Source: Atopobiaceae bacterium (GTDB taxonomy: Bacteria; Actinomycetota; Coriobacteriia; Coriobacteriales; Atopobiaceae). Taken from it: a DNA stretch of 54,586 nucleotides. The first letter of the stretch is position 1. Every line of letters starts with the position of its first letter. This document shows positions 24,494 to 33,531 of the stretch, one piece after another. The stretch covers positions 1-54,586 of the forward strand of contig JAFUCQ010000036.1 of the NCBI GenBank assembly GCA_017459605.1, given 5' to 3'. The translations under genes and the position numbers were made by a program. The notes under the pieces are model-generated. The model worked only from the letters and a program-made list of their open reading frames with translations. It searched no databases and was not told where the DNA came from.

Positions 24494-25978
24494 CTATCTA
24501 CTCCTTCCATAGAGGCGCGTCATCGTGGCAATACGCGAGGCAAGCTCAGGGCTTAACTGCCCCTCTTCAAGGCGCCATCGCCAGTTTTGACCGAGTGTTC
24601 CTGGGGTATTGGTGCGAGCATCTGACCCCAATTCCAAATAGTCTTGCATTTGAGCTACAAACAGATTGGAGGGGCTGGTCATTCCTCCGCGAATGCAGCC
24701 CCAGGCAAATCCCTCCTGGTCATTGATGCCAAAGTACTGACGTGCCAGTTCAACGTCAGATGGATCTGCCTCTGTTTGCCATGCCACAATGGGAGCATTA
24801 TCGTGTGTACCGGTATAACAAACACTGTGCATATCAAAGCTGTGAGGCAGGCATCCGTCACTATCCCGTGAGTCAAACGCAAACTGAAGAACATTCATGC
24901 CGGGCAGACCCGACTCTCTAAGCAGCGCTGCAACCTCAGGGGTCGAAAAGCCCAGGTCTTCTGCAATAAAGCTCAGTTCAGAAAACCAGGATGTCAGCGT
25001 ACCAACAAGACGCATGCCTGGTCCCTTTACCCAGCGACCATCTTGTGCATTACGTGCGTGAGCAGGAACTGCCCAGTAGCTCTCGAAGCCCCGAAAGTGA
25101 TCAATGCGAATCATGTCATATAGTCGAGCGGCGCCACCAATGCGTCTAATCCACCAATTAAAGCCATCATTCTGCATAGCTTCGTAGTTATAAAGCGGGT
25201 TTCCCCACAGCTGTCCGTCTGGCGCAAAGCTATCAGGTGGAACTCCTGCCACCTCGCGTGGCAGATTCTGTTCATCGAGCAAAAACTGCTCAGGATGGGC
25301 CCACACATCACAGGAGTCGAGCGCAACATAAATGGGCAAATCGCCAATGAGTTGCACTCCCCTCTCACGCGCATATGCCCTCATCGCATCCCACTGGTCA
25401 AAGAACAGCATCTGACAGAAGCACTCAAATCCAATGGTTTCAGCCAGCAGCTCGCGATAGTATGTCATGCGCTCTGGTTTATGGAGGCGAGCTTCAACAT
25501 CGTGCCATTCGAGCCATGAGGCCATACAAAAGTGATGTTTGATGGCAGCGTACAAGGCGTACTCATCAAGCCATGCCGCGTTTTTATTCCTAAATGCCCA
25601 CAAGCGCTCTGAGTTGAGCCCACCCGCGCGCATATACGCACGTTTCAGAACGCTTCTGCGAGAGCGAAACAGCGCTGCATAATCAACTAAGCGGGGGTCA
25701 GAGCCCCATGAAACAGAGTCGACTTCATCTGCCAGGAGCAATCCTTCATCAATAAGCGTATCGAGGTCAATAAAATAGGGGTTTCCCGCAAATGCTGACG
25801 GACTCTGATAGGGTGAGTCTCCAAACGAGGTAGGACCCACCGGCAACACCTGCCACCAGGTTTGCTTGGCATCGCTCAAAAAGTCGATAAACTCACGAGC
25901 AGCCTTGCCCAAGGTGCCAATCCCATACGGTGACGGTAACGAGTATATGGGCAGGATGATTCCGCTTGAACGCTCCAT
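24494..25978 (-). CDS. malQ: 4-alpha-glucanotransferase (amylomaltase)
   Basis: A 494-residue GH77 enzyme that transfers alpha-1,4-glucan segments between maltodextrins and frees glucose in the cytoplasm. Recognisable: RSSGIILPIYSLPSPYGIGT at the start, WWQVLPVGPTSFGDSPYQS, LIGDLPIYVALDSCDVW, the nucleophile region MIRIDHFRGFESYW, the acid/base region IAEDLGF and TGTHDNAP. Length is usual for the family. It lies two bases after the malG-like gene and directly before the transporter ATPase, which ties the transporter to maltodextrins. Confidence 0.95.
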   Translation of the reverse strand: MERSSGIILPIYSLPSPYGIGTLGKAAREFIDFLSDAKQTWWQVLPVGPTSFGDSPYQSPSAFAGNPYFIDLDTLIDEGLLLADEVDSVSWGSDPRLVDYAALFRSRRSVLKRAYMRAGGLNSERLWAFRNKNAAWLDEYALYAAIKHHFCMASWLEWHDVEARLHKPERMTYYRELLAETIGFECFCQMLFFDQWDAMRAYARERGVQLIGDLPIYVALDSCDVWAHPEQFLLDEQNLPREVAGVPPDSFAPDGQLWGNPLYNYEAMQNDGFNWWIRRIGGAARLYDMIRIDHFRGFESYWAVPAHARNAQDGRWVKGPGMRLVGTLTSWFSELSFIAEDLGFSTPEVAALLRESGLPGMNVLQFAFDSRDSDGCLPHSFDMHSVCYTGTHDNAPIVAWQTEADPSDVELARQYFGINDQEGFAWGCIRGGMTSPSNLFVAQMQDYLELGSDARTNTPGTLGQNWRWRLEEGQLSPELASRIATMTRLYGRSR

Positions 25979-25980
25979 GA

Positions 25981-26844
25981 CTACCCCTTTACCGCACCAG
26001 CAGCAACACCCTTGATGATGTGCTTTTGAGCTGCCAGATAAAACACAATAACCGGGATAATCGACAGCAGTATGAGCGCCATAGTAGCGCCAAGATCCAC
26101 CGTTCCGTAGCTTCCTTTGAGATACTGAATATGGATGGGTATAGTACGATACTCATTCACGTCAAGCACTAACACCGGTAGAAGATAATCGTTCCACACC
26201 CACATAATCTCAAGGATGCCCACAGAGATAAGCGTTGGTTTAAGCATGGGCAGCACCACTGAGAAGAAGGTTCGAATGGGGCCACACCCATCTATGGCTG
26301 CCGCCTCTTCAATCTCTAGCGGAATAGATTTGACAAATCCCACAAACATAAAGATGGCAAGACCTGCACCAAAGCCCAAATACACAATGGGTATGGTCCA
26401 GGGTGTATTGAGCTTGAGCGAGTCTGCCGTTTTAGAGAGGGTAAACATAACCATCTGAAACGGCACCACCATCGAGAACACGCACAGAAAGTAAACGATT
26501 TTGCAGAACTTTGAATTAACACGTGCAATATACCAGGCTGCCATTGAACAGAAGATGAGGATAAGAGACGTTGAGAGCACCGTGATAATAACGCTATACA
26601 ACACCGAGCTTGAGAAGGGATAATTGCCAAAGGTCATACCCTTAATAAAGTTGTCAAAGCCAGCGTAGCTCTGCTCGCTTGGCAAAGCAAAGGTCTCGGT
26701 CTTAACAAAGGTGTTTCGCTTAAACGAATTAACTACAACCGCAACCACGGGCAGCACATAGATGATGCTCACGATTGTCAGAACAAGGGTCAGCAGCGCC
26801 TTGGTGCGCTTCTCTGATATGAGCGAACTCTTATTGTTGGCCAT
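25981..26844 (-). CDS. Sugar ABC transporter permease (MalG type)
   Basis: A 287-residue inner-membrane permease with six hydrophobic segments. The cytoplasmic EAA loop is EIEEAAAIDGCGPIRTFFSV, followed by VLPMLKPTL, which docks to the ATPase. It belongs to the CUT1 family, second permease position. The start ATG overlaps the stop of the malF-like gene by one base (TAATG). Confidence 0.92.
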   Translation of the reverse strand: MANNKSSLISEKRTKALLTLVLTIVSIIYVLPVVAVVVNSFKRNTFVKTETFALPSEQSYAGFDNFIKGMTFGNYPFSSSVLYSVIITVLSTSLILIFCSMAAWYIARVNSKFCKIVYFLCVFSMVVPFQMVMFTLSKTADSLKLNTPWTIPIVYLGFGAGLAIFMFVGFVKSIPLEIEEAAAIDGCGPIRTFFSVVLPMLKPTLISVGILEIMWVWNDYLLPVLVLDVNEYRTIPIHIQYLKGSYGTVDLGATMALILLSIIPVIVFYLAAQKHIIKGVAAGAVKG

Positions 26845-27746
26845 TACTGTTGCACCTCCCGTCTACGGGTATAGGCAAGTTGCGCCAAACCAAGTCCTGC
26901 CACCAAGAGAAAAAAGACTACTGCCTTTGCCTGTGCAACACCGCGAGAGCCCGCCCCTGCGGTATAGAAGGTGTTGTAGATATTGAGCGCCAGCATCTCA
27001 GTAGTATTGATGGTTGAACCATCTGCTTGGATGATATAAGGCAGGCCACCTGTGAGCGCAAGATTTTGGTCAAACAACTTGAAGCCATTGGTAAGCGAAA
27101 GAAACATACAGATAGTGATGGACGGCATCACATTGGGGATGATGACCCTAAAGAGTGTCTGCCATTTTGAAGCGCCATCAATCTTGGCAGCCTCAAGCAT
27201 GTCTTCGGGAACTGCCTGAAGACCTGCGATGTAAATAATCATCATGTAGCCAATTTGCTGCCAACACAAAAGGATGATAAGACCCCAAAAGCCATAGCTC
27301 GTCTCAAGCAAAATAGACGTTGAGTACGCAGCAAGAATGCCGTCGAATATCATTGACCAGATATAACCCAAAACGATGCCACCAATGAGATTGGGCATAA
27401 AGAACACCGTGCGAAAAAGGTTTGCACCTTTAATCTTCTGCGTAAGCACGTAGGCAACGGTAAAGGCCAGGATATTGATAAGTACAAGGCTTACCACCGC
27501 AGTTAATGCCGTATACCAAAATGAGTGCTGAAAACTCGCATCAGTCAACGCAGCCTGATAGTTGTCTACGCCAATAAACGTTGCATCGCTCGTAAGTCGG
27601 AACTTGCAAAAAGAAAGGTAGATACCCTGAAAAAAGGGCCAGACAAAGCCAATACAAAACGCAGAGATAACCGGTCCCATAAACAGCCATGCCCAGCGGC
27701 GGGTACTGCGTTTTATCGAGCTGTCGTTCGAAGCAGTCTTAGCCAT
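26844..27746 (-). CDS. Sugar ABC transporter permease (MalF type)
   Basis: A 300-residue permease with six hydrophobic segments and the EAA loop DMLEAAKIDGASKWQTLFRV. The ATG at 27746 has AAAGGGGTGG before it and is preferred to the in-frame ATG at 27764. It lacks the extra N-terminal domains of enterobacterial MalF, as usual for Gram-positive CUT1 systems. It partners the downstream permease. Confidence 0.92.
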   Translation of the reverse strand: MAKTASNDSSIKRSTRRWAWLFMGPVISAFCIGFVWPFFQGIYLSFCKFRLTSDATFIGVDNYQAALTDASFQHSFWYTALTAVVSLVLINILAFTVAYVLTQKIKGANLFRTVFFMPNLIGGIVLGYIWSMIFDGILAAYSTSILLETSYGFWGLIILLCWQQIGYMMIIYIAGLQAVPEDMLEAAKIDGASKWQTLFRVIIPNVMPSITICMFLSLTNGFKLFDQNLALTGGLPYIIQADGSTINTTEMLALNIYNTFYTAGAGSRGVAQAKAVVFFLLVAGLGLAQLAYTRRREVQQ

Positions 27747-27852
27747 GTATTCCACCCCTTTCATACAACCTAAGAGTTAGGGCAGGTGGGGAAGAACCTG
27801 CCCTCAACTACGTGTATCTGTTTAGGTCTTAACAGCCTGAGCCTTGATTGGC

Positions 27853-29193
27853 TTAGCTATTAGCAGCCTTGTATTGCGTAGCCCACCCATCAACAAACGC
27901 CTTCTTGACATCGTCCCAGTTGCTATCTGAAGGATCTGAGTTATACGCATTGAGCGCCGATACCAAAGCAGCACGATACTGATCAACGTTTGGCTGATAG
28001 TTGGTAGCCCAGTCCATAACGTAGCAACCATCTGCAGTATATTCAGCTGCGTTGAGTAAGAATCCATTCGTAGACTCTGCCGCATTGGTGTACGGCATAA
28101 TGCCCAGCTGCTCAACCATCTTAGCCGAGGCATCTGGATTCGATACGAGCCATACCATGAAGTCGATAGTTGCCTGCTGGTTTTCTTCAGTGGCATTCAC
28201 GTTAACTGCCCAGCAGTTCTCAGTACCACAGTTAAGGCCGGCCTTTTCTTCACCTGACACACCGCAATAGTACGGAAGCATACGCACGTTAGGCTGAGCT
28301 TCTGAGAGCGTCGCGTAGTCCCACGATCCGGTCAGGAAAAACGCTGCTTCACCATTGGTAAACTGCGTAGCTGGATCATGCCCACCAGTAGCAAGTGCTG
28401 AGGGCTCTACAACTGAGTTGTTAATCATAAGGTCGTACAGTTTTTTGTAGTTAGGCAGGTATGTTCCCGCAATTTCAGATGTACTCTCGTCGAAATCGCC
28501 CGTATCCTGCTCCTCATAGTAGTATTCTAGGTTAGCGAGATGGCCGGTCACACGCCAGCTTGAAGAATCATCCATATCGGTCGCAACAAAAGCATCAAAG
28601 CCCAGCTCATTAGAACGTTTGTGGATGTCTTCAACGACTTTCTTGAGACTCTCGAAATCCTTGATGTCGTCGATGGCGTGCCCGGCCTTCTCAATGAGGT
28701 CTTTGTTGGCAACTATGCCGTAGCATTCATAGCAATAGCCAATAGATACAAGCTTTCCTTCTGTGTCATACAGGTTATAGGCATCTGTATTGAGCTCCTT
28801 CTCAATAGCGGTGCCTTTCAAATCCAGGGCAAAATCGCCCCACTCTTTGACACCAGCTGCATTGCCAATAACAAACAAGGTTGGGGCTTCGCTCTTGTCC
28901 ATCTCTGCAATGAGGGTTTGGTTGTACGTACCCGAGGCTGCCGTAACAATCTTGACCGGCACACCGGTTTCTTTTGTATAGGTGCCAGCAAGCTCTTGCA
29001 GAGTCTCATCGAGCTCAGGCTTGAAGTTCAACCAATACACCGATCCGCCTGCAGCTGTACTTGCAGCAGAACCTGCTCCAGAATCTCCCGCAGACGATTC
29101 AGAGCCTCCATTGCCGCCTGAACACGCAGCAAGGGTAGTTGCCAGTAGACCTGCTGTACCAACAAACGCCCTACGACTAACATTCATGCTCAT
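27853..29193 (-). CDS. Sugar-binding lipoprotein of the ABC importer
   Basis: A 446-residue extracellular solute-binding protein. The N-terminus MSMNVSRRAFVGTAGLLATT leads to the lipobox LAACSGG. It combines a twin-arginine pattern (SRRAF) with lipidation, so export by Tat is likely. A Gly/Ser-rich linker and a family 1 binding fold follow (ALATGGHDPATQFTNGEAAF, then FLTGSW). The start at 29193 is fixed by AGGAGG; the frame is open further upstream to 29244. It would capture maltodextrins outside the membrane for the two permeases. Confidence 0.92.
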   Translation of the reverse strand: MSMNVSRRAFVGTAGLLATTLAACSGGNGGSESSAGDSGAGSAASTAAGGSVYWLNFKPELDETLQELAGTYTKETGVPVKIVTAASGTYNQTLIAEMDKSEAPTLFVIGNAAGVKEWGDFALDLKGTAIEKELNTDAYNLYDTEGKLVSIGYCYECYGIVANKDLIEKAGHAIDDIKDFESLKKVVEDIHKRSNELGFDAFVATDMDDSSSWRVTGHLANLEYYYEEQDTGDFDESTSEIAGTYLPNYKKLYDLMINNSVVEPSALATGGHDPATQFTNGEAAFFLTGSWDYATLSEAQPNVRMLPYYCGVSGEEKAGLNCGTENCWAVNVNATEENQQATIDFMVWLVSNPDASAKMVEQLGIMPYTNAAESTNGFLLNAAEYTADGCYVMDWATNYQPNVDQYRAALVSALNAYNSDPSDSNWDDVKKAFVDGWATQYKAANS

Positions 29194-29233
29194 GAGTTTT
29201 CCTCCTGTTCTCTGTGTATCGTGTGATACAAAA

Positions 29234-30250
29234 CTAGTGAGCATGGCCCACGGTTCCCCCGGCCCTCAGGGTCGTTTCTAGCCGAATATGACCACTTGTT
29301 GTGGCTCCACTCAGCACGTCTCTTAGAATCCTGACTGCCTCCTCTCCGAGCGTTGATTGAGGTTGTACAAGTGTCGTAAGTGTAGGAACGGTATACAGAG
29401 ACATCTCAATACCATCGATAGCAATAATCGAACAATCGTGAGGTACTGCGAGCCCTGCATCCGAGAGCGCTTTCATGGCTGCAATTGCCATAGAGTCTGC
29501 AACTGCAAATATCGCCGTGAAGTCTTGTTTGGAAGACAGGTATTCTGAACAGCGCTTATAGGCTGCCTCCATGCTAAACTCACCGGTCTCAAAAACCAGA
29601 TGCTCGTCGAGAGCAATGTTGGCGTCTGCTAACGCTTCGCAGTAACCCTTGTACCTGCGCTCTGAAATTGAGCGGTCATGAATCGAGTCGAGCAGCACCG
29701 CTATTCGTTGGTGTCCATGGTCAATGAGGTACTTGGTTGCCCGATATGCCTCGGCTTTATCGTTAATAGATACCGATGAAAAACTTTCGCGACTCAGGTC
29801 TCCAAAATGGTTGGTATAGGTACAGCAAACATAGGGGACGCGCAAAGACGAGACTTCTTCGCTTGTATAGTCGTATCTGCCTCCCAGCAAAATGAGTCCA
29901 CGTAAACGTTTTGATTGCACAAGCGTTGCGGCTCTTTCAATTTCGTCTGCGCCAACAGGAATCTGATGCAGCACCATGGTGCATCCCGCATCAGCACAAC
30001 TGCGCTCAATAGAACGAATGATGCGCGTAAAGAAGGGGTTCTCTGCACCACGAACAACCAAGCCCACCGCATCTGTTTGCGATGCCGCAAGATCGCGCGC
30101 ACTATTGTTGGGAACATAGTGGAGTTTACGAGCAGCTGCAAGCACCTTTGAGCGCGTATCTTCGCTCACATCTGGATGGTTGTTCATAACTCGCGATACA
30201 GTGCTCACTGCCACATCACAATAGGCCGCTATGTCTTTGATGGTTGCCAC
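29234..30250 (-). CDS. LacI-family repressor of the maltodextrin operon
   Basis: A 338-residue regulator. The helix-turn-helix and hinge are ATIKDIAAYCDVAVSTVSRV and SARDLAAS in residues 1-57. The periplasmic-binding-like effector domain follows (AVGLVVRGAENPFFTRII, FTAIFAVADSMAIAA). It lies 40 bp upstream of the binding-protein gene in the same direction, and three operator-like sites stand before its own start. This suggests that it represses the whole operon including itself, with release by a maltodextrin or related sugar (inference). Confidence 0.93.
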   Translation of the reverse strand: MATIKDIAAYCDVAVSTVSRVMNNHPDVSEDTRSKVLAAARKLHYVPNNSARDLAASQTDAVGLVVRGAENPFFTRIIRSIERSCADAGCTMVLHQIPVGADEIERAATLVQSKRLRGLILLGGRYDYTSEEVSSLRVPYVCCTYTNHFGDLSRESFSSVSINDKAEAYRATKYLIDHGHQRIAVLLDSIHDRSISERRYKGYCEALADANIALDEHLVFETGEFSMEAAYKRCSEYLSSKQDFTAIFAVADSMAIAAMKALSDAGLAVPHDCSIIAIDGIEMSLYTVPTLTTLVQPQSTLGEEAVRILRDVLSGATTSGHIRLETTLRAGGTVGHAH

Positions 30251-30288
30251 GCCTTAACTGCACCTGCTCTTTCTGGTTTCTGATTACT

Positions 30289-30360
30289 GGAAGCGTTTCT
30301 GGTAACGCTCCTGGTAACGTTTCCAATTCGAATGTAGCTGAAATTGCATGTTTTTGTCAA
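30289..30360 (-). promoter_or_regulatory. Promoter with three abutting LacI-type operators
   Basis: Three 12-bp CG-centred sites lie end to end: GGAAGCGTTTCT (30289-30300), GGTAACGCTCCT (30301-30312) and GGTAACGTTTCC (30313-30324). Upstream in the leftward sense are TTGACA (30360-30355) and a weak TACATT -10 box (30336-30331). The sites cover the transcription start region, as expected for a repressor. Confidence 0.7.
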
Positions 30361-30422
30361 GCAAAATATCGGCCATTTGTTCAGTCGAAACCTGCCTACA
30401 CAAGCAACATGCTTGTTGTGAT

Positions 30423-30455
30423 ATGCCTAACTGCGCACATTTTTGTGCTAGGCAT
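30423..30455. other. Hairpin in the gap upstream of the LacI gene
   Basis: ATGCCTA/TAGGCAT with inner GCACA/TGTGC forms a bulged stem around a T-rich loop. It may be part of a terminator or an operator; no T-run follows. Confidence 0.35.
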
Positions 30456-30468
30456 GCTCATCAATAAT

Positions 30469-30497
30469 GCCAGCTGAACCATAGTGATTCAGCTGGC
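30469..30497. terminator. Terminator-like hairpin after the anti-sigma gene
   Basis: GCCAGCTGAA (30469-30478) and TTCAGCTGGC (30488-30497) form a perfect 10-bp stem about 65 bp after the anti-sigma stop, followed leftwards by ATTATTG. Confidence 0.5.
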
Positions 30498-30561
30498 ACG
30501 TATTGTTAACTGGCTTGGGATAAGAGCAAAGGTTATCTCAATCGCTCAGGGCCTTGATAGT

Positions 30562-31677
30562 TTAGGACTCACTCACCTCAAAGCAGGTTCCACCAATTGT
30601 GATGGATGCTACCTCATCAACATCAATAATCGAATCAAAGAACTGGTTCTTCTGACAGGTACTTTTATCAGATGCAATGGTTCCACCACCCATGTCTTTC
30701 TGGACTATTGTGCTGCCATCTTTCATGGTTACAACAATGTCGCCACAGTCAAGGAGTCGCGCACTTTCTTGGGCCATTGAGTCACTCATCTTGCCCGATG
30801 GCTCATCGTCAAAGTAAGCGGGCGAATCGGCAACATAGCTAAAACTGAGCGAAAGTGGCGAGATGTGCATATCGGTAATTGTTGCTTCGCACTGTGACAG
30901 TGAGAACTTCTCTCCAGCAACTGGTACCTTGTGAGATAGATCTTCGTAGTCAAGGGTAAAGCGAAGATTCCAGTTACCCTCTGCAATTGGTGTCATGTGG
31001 CCTTGGTCGTCCTCATGCAAGAGCCCACTAAACCCAGTGTTAACGGTAGCACCAACAATACTGGCAGAAGCATTCTCTGACATGAGGTTGTACTTCTCAA
31101 CATACTGGATCGCGTTGTCATCTGGGTTCTCGTCAAAGAAATATGACTCCCCTGTTGCCCCGCTTATTCCGCGGGCAAACAATGCTACATCATCGGTCTG
31201 GAGAGCATTGTCCATTACATAAGGTAGATACGGAGCTGTGCTTGTTGTTGTATCAAAGGCAGTGCCGTCGTCTTTTTCAAGAGAGTAGATAACTGCATAG
31301 CTACTCCGATCGCCAATGATGGCCTCTGCAGACACAGTAATACCTGCGTCAGACACCTGTGCATCAAGCGGTCTTCCAATGTGCTCTACAACTCTTGTCT
31401 CTGCCGGAGCACCATTAAACACCGTATCAATAAAAGTGAGTGCTCGTCCAAGGTTGCCGGTAGCGTACGCAACGCCACTCGTTCCTATGAGTAGGGCAAA
31501 GACTATTGCTGCAGCTGCAGCAAAGCTGTGATGCTTGGCTTTGGGTTTGAGTTCAAGGATATCCATAGCACTGTTAATGTGCGTAGTACGTGCGTGCTCC
31601 ACGAGCCACCCTTTCATCTTTTGCTTGGTCTGGTCTGAATAGTGAAGATTGTCAAAGTAGTCCTGATAGGTACTCAT
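30562..31677 (-). CDS. DUF4179-type membrane anti-sigma factor
   Basis: A 371-residue protein. Residues 1-50 are cytosolic, a single membrane segment FAAAAAIVFALLIGTSGVAY lies near 52-71, and a long extracellular DUF4179-like part follows. Coupling to the ECF sigma gene (ATGA overlap) indicates that it holds that sigma factor at the membrane and releases it on an outside signal (family inference). The outer domain has no recognised ligand motif. A hairpin after the gene ends the two-gene operon. Confidence 0.78.
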   Translation of the reverse strand: MSTYQDYFDNLHYSDQTKQKMKGWLVEHARTTHINSAMDILELKPKAKHHSFAAAAAIVFALLIGTSGVAYATGNLGRALTFIDTVFNGAPAETRVVEHIGRPLDAQVSDAGITVSAEAIIGDRSSYAVIYSLEKDDGTAFDTTTSTAPYLPYVMDNALQTDDVALFARGISGATGESYFFDENPDDNAIQYVEKYNLMSENASASIVGATVNTGFSGLLHEDDQGHMTPIAEGNWNLRFTLDYEDLSHKVPVAGEKFSLSQCEATITDMHISPLSLSFSYVADSPAYFDDEPSGKMSDSMAQESARLLDCGDIVVTMKDGSTIVQKDMGGGTIASDKSTCQKNQFFDSIIDVDEVASITIGGTCFEVSES

Positions 31678-32171
31678 GCGTACTCACCCTCCAGCTGATG
31701 CTTGAGTATTTTTCTTCCACGGGATATCTGCTTGTCTACAGCCGTCACACTTTGCCGAGTCAATGTGGCTATTTCCTTTGAGCTATATCCCTCGTAATAA
31801 CGCAAATAAATCGAGCTTCGATAGGTACTTGGTAAAGACTCAACCGCTGCCAGCACATCAAACTGAGCCGTATCAAATTCAGCAGTCTCATCTACGAGCT
31901 CCAAACGCTCATCAAGTGCCTGTACCCGTGAATAGCGAGCACTTTTGAGCAAATCCTTGCAGGCGTTGATAGTCGAGCGGATAATCCATGCTTTCTCATG
32001 CTCTTGCGACACAAACTCTGTGTGCGCCGTAAGGAGCTTGAGCAAAATGTCCTGCGTAATGTCTTCTGCATCTGCTGTTGATTGTAAATACGAGTAACTC
32101 AGACGCAGGATGGTGTCAGCATAGGTATCGACTAAATACGAAGCTCGGTTGTGAAGCCTTATCTCACCCAC
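31674..32171 (-). CDS. ECF-type sigma-70 factor
   Basis: A 165-residue sigma factor. Region 2 has ILRLSYSYLQSTADAEDITQ followed by DILLKLL. Region 4 has LPSTYRSSIYLRYYEGYSSK followed by EIATLTRQSVTAVDKQI, a helix-turn-helix. A GTG at 32171, six bases after AGGAGG, is preferred; the ATG at 32177 abuts the same AGGAGG and would be too close. It is probably held by the anti-sigma protein encoded next and may activate its own promoter; no promoter was recognisable. Confidence 0.87.
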   Translation of the reverse strand: MGEIRLHNRASYLVDTYADTILRLSYSYLQSTADAEDITQDILLKLLTAHTEFVSQEHEKAWIIRSTINACKDLLKSARYSRVQALDERLELVDETAEFDTAQFDVLAAVESLPSTYRSSIYLRYYEGYSSKEIATLTRQSVTAVDKQISRGRKILKHQLEGEYA

Positions 32172-32197
32172 TCTCATCCTCCTCAGAATTGATGGAA

Positions 32198-32321
32198 AGA
32201 TCAGCGCTGTCTACCATATATACGATTGTGGAAGGTGATTTCTGACGCCTACCTACGCCGCTGAGAAAGCCAAGGAATAAGGTATCAAGAGCAGGATGAA
32301 CTGCCATAAGCGTAGGTAGGC
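32198..32321. repeat. 92-bp intergenic repeat, copy 2, with inverted repeat
   Basis: Bases 32198-32288 repeat 23101-23192. This copy is followed by more sequence, and GCCTACCTACGC (32247-32258) and GCGTAGGTAGGC (32310-32321) form a perfect 12-bp inverted repeat, extended by TGAC/GTCA with a bulge. A miniature mobile element or a structured RNA is possible. Confidence 0.65.
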
Positions 32322-32362
32322 TGTCAGCCTAAGCAACAAAGGCAAGAAATGGTGAGTGTGGA

Positions 32363-33523
32363 CTAGCTGGTAGGCACCAATTCTCCACCTATGTAGCTTG
32401 CACGAAGCGTAAGGTCGGGAGCATACACATTGAAATCTGCGAGGCGTCCTGGTGCTATGTATCCATACTGGTCATCGATGCCTACCGAGCGCGCTGAAAC
32501 CTCACTACCCATACGCAGCGCTTGCTCGGCACTCACAATTCCCCAATCAACCAGATTCTTAACACACTGAGCAAGCGTGATAACCGATCCCGCAATGCTC
32601 TGCATATTCTCGAGGTAGCACAGACCATCTTTGAGTACGATGGGCAAGCCGCCACTCATATACGCTCCATCGGGAAGACCCCCACAACCCAAACAGTCAC
32701 TTACTGGAACAACGTGTTCCCACCCTTTTGCCCGTATGAGTGCGGCACAAGCCCCTGGGGCTACGTGATGTCCATCACAAATGAGTTCTGCATAGGTAGC
32801 AGGCGAAGCCATCGCACAGCCCACGAGTCCTGGATCTCTGTGATGAAGCCCACTCATGCCGTTATAGGTATGCACAAAGACAGTAGCCCCAGCATCAACT
32901 GCAGCCATACCTTCTTCAAAGCGAGCATCTGAGTGTCCAAGTGCTGTAACTACTCCATCTGCAGCAAGCCGAGTGATATAGTCTGTAGCCTCTTCATATT
33001 CAGGCGCAAGAGCGCTCTTGATAATGCGACCGCGCGCGTGAGATTGCCAGAGCGTATAGCATTCGTACGATGGTGCCTTGAGATAGGCAGGGTTTTGCGC
33101 ACCCTTGTGTTTCTCAGTAAAGAAAGGGCCCTCAAGGTAGATGCCCGGAATACGAGCCCCCATAAAGCCATCACCACGCATCGCAATCGCATTTACAATG
33201 GCTTCGCATTGAGCTGCAATGTTGTCGTCTGCATCGGTAAAGGTGGTAGGCAACCAGGCAGTCGTTCCTTGGCGAGCAAGCTCGATACTTGCCTGGTTAA
33301 TGCCTTGAGGGTCTTTGTCTGTTGTAGCATGTCCAAAATAGCCATGGATATGCGTGTCAATGAGTCCTGGTCCTACCCACGAATCTCCAAGCTCAACAAG
33401 TTCACAGTTGGGTTGTTCTTTACTCCAGGTGCCAAACAGCCCATCACAGACCGTCACGTACCCCTCTTGGGCAAGCCTTCCAGGAAGAACAAATCTCTGT
33501 GCATGTATCGCATATGTAGACAT
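32363..33523 (-). CDS. nagA: N-acetylglucosamine-6-phosphate / GalNAc-6-phosphate deacetylase
   Basis: A 386-residue amidohydrolase. The metal-binding HxH is in GLIDTHIHGYFGHATTD, the catalytic region includes GIYLEGPFF and ALGHSDARFEEG, and VFVHTYNGMSGLHHRDPG holds further ligands. It removes acetate from the 6-phosphate of an N-acetyl amino sugar brought in by the PTS. It is eight bases downstream of agaS and shares its operon with the GntR regulator. In this setting it may be the AgaA role (GalNAc-6-phosphate), NagA or both. Confidence 0.93.
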   Translation of the reverse strand: MSTYAIHAQRFVLPGRLAQEGYVTVCDGLFGTWSKEQPNCELVELGDSWVGPGLIDTHIHGYFGHATTDKDPQGINQASIELARQGTTAWLPTTFTDADDNIAAQCEAIVNAIAMRGDGFMGARIPGIYLEGPFFTEKHKGAQNPAYLKAPSYECYTLWQSHARGRIIKSALAPEYEEATDYITRLAADGVVTALGHSDARFEEGMAAVDAGATVFVHTYNGMSGLHHRDPGLVGCAMASPATYAELICDGHHVAPGACAALIRAKGWEHVVPVSDCLGCGGLPDGAYMSGGLPIVLKDGLCYLENMQSIAGSVITLAQCVKNLVDWGIVSAEQALRMGSEVSARSVGIDDQYGYIAPGRLADFNVYAPDLTLRASYIGGELVPTS

Positions 33524-33531
33524 ACGTACCT

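Noticed and set aside
30423-30455. Riboswitch before the LacI operon
   Set aside because: The hairpin lies upstream of the probable promoter and is too small for a known riboswitch.
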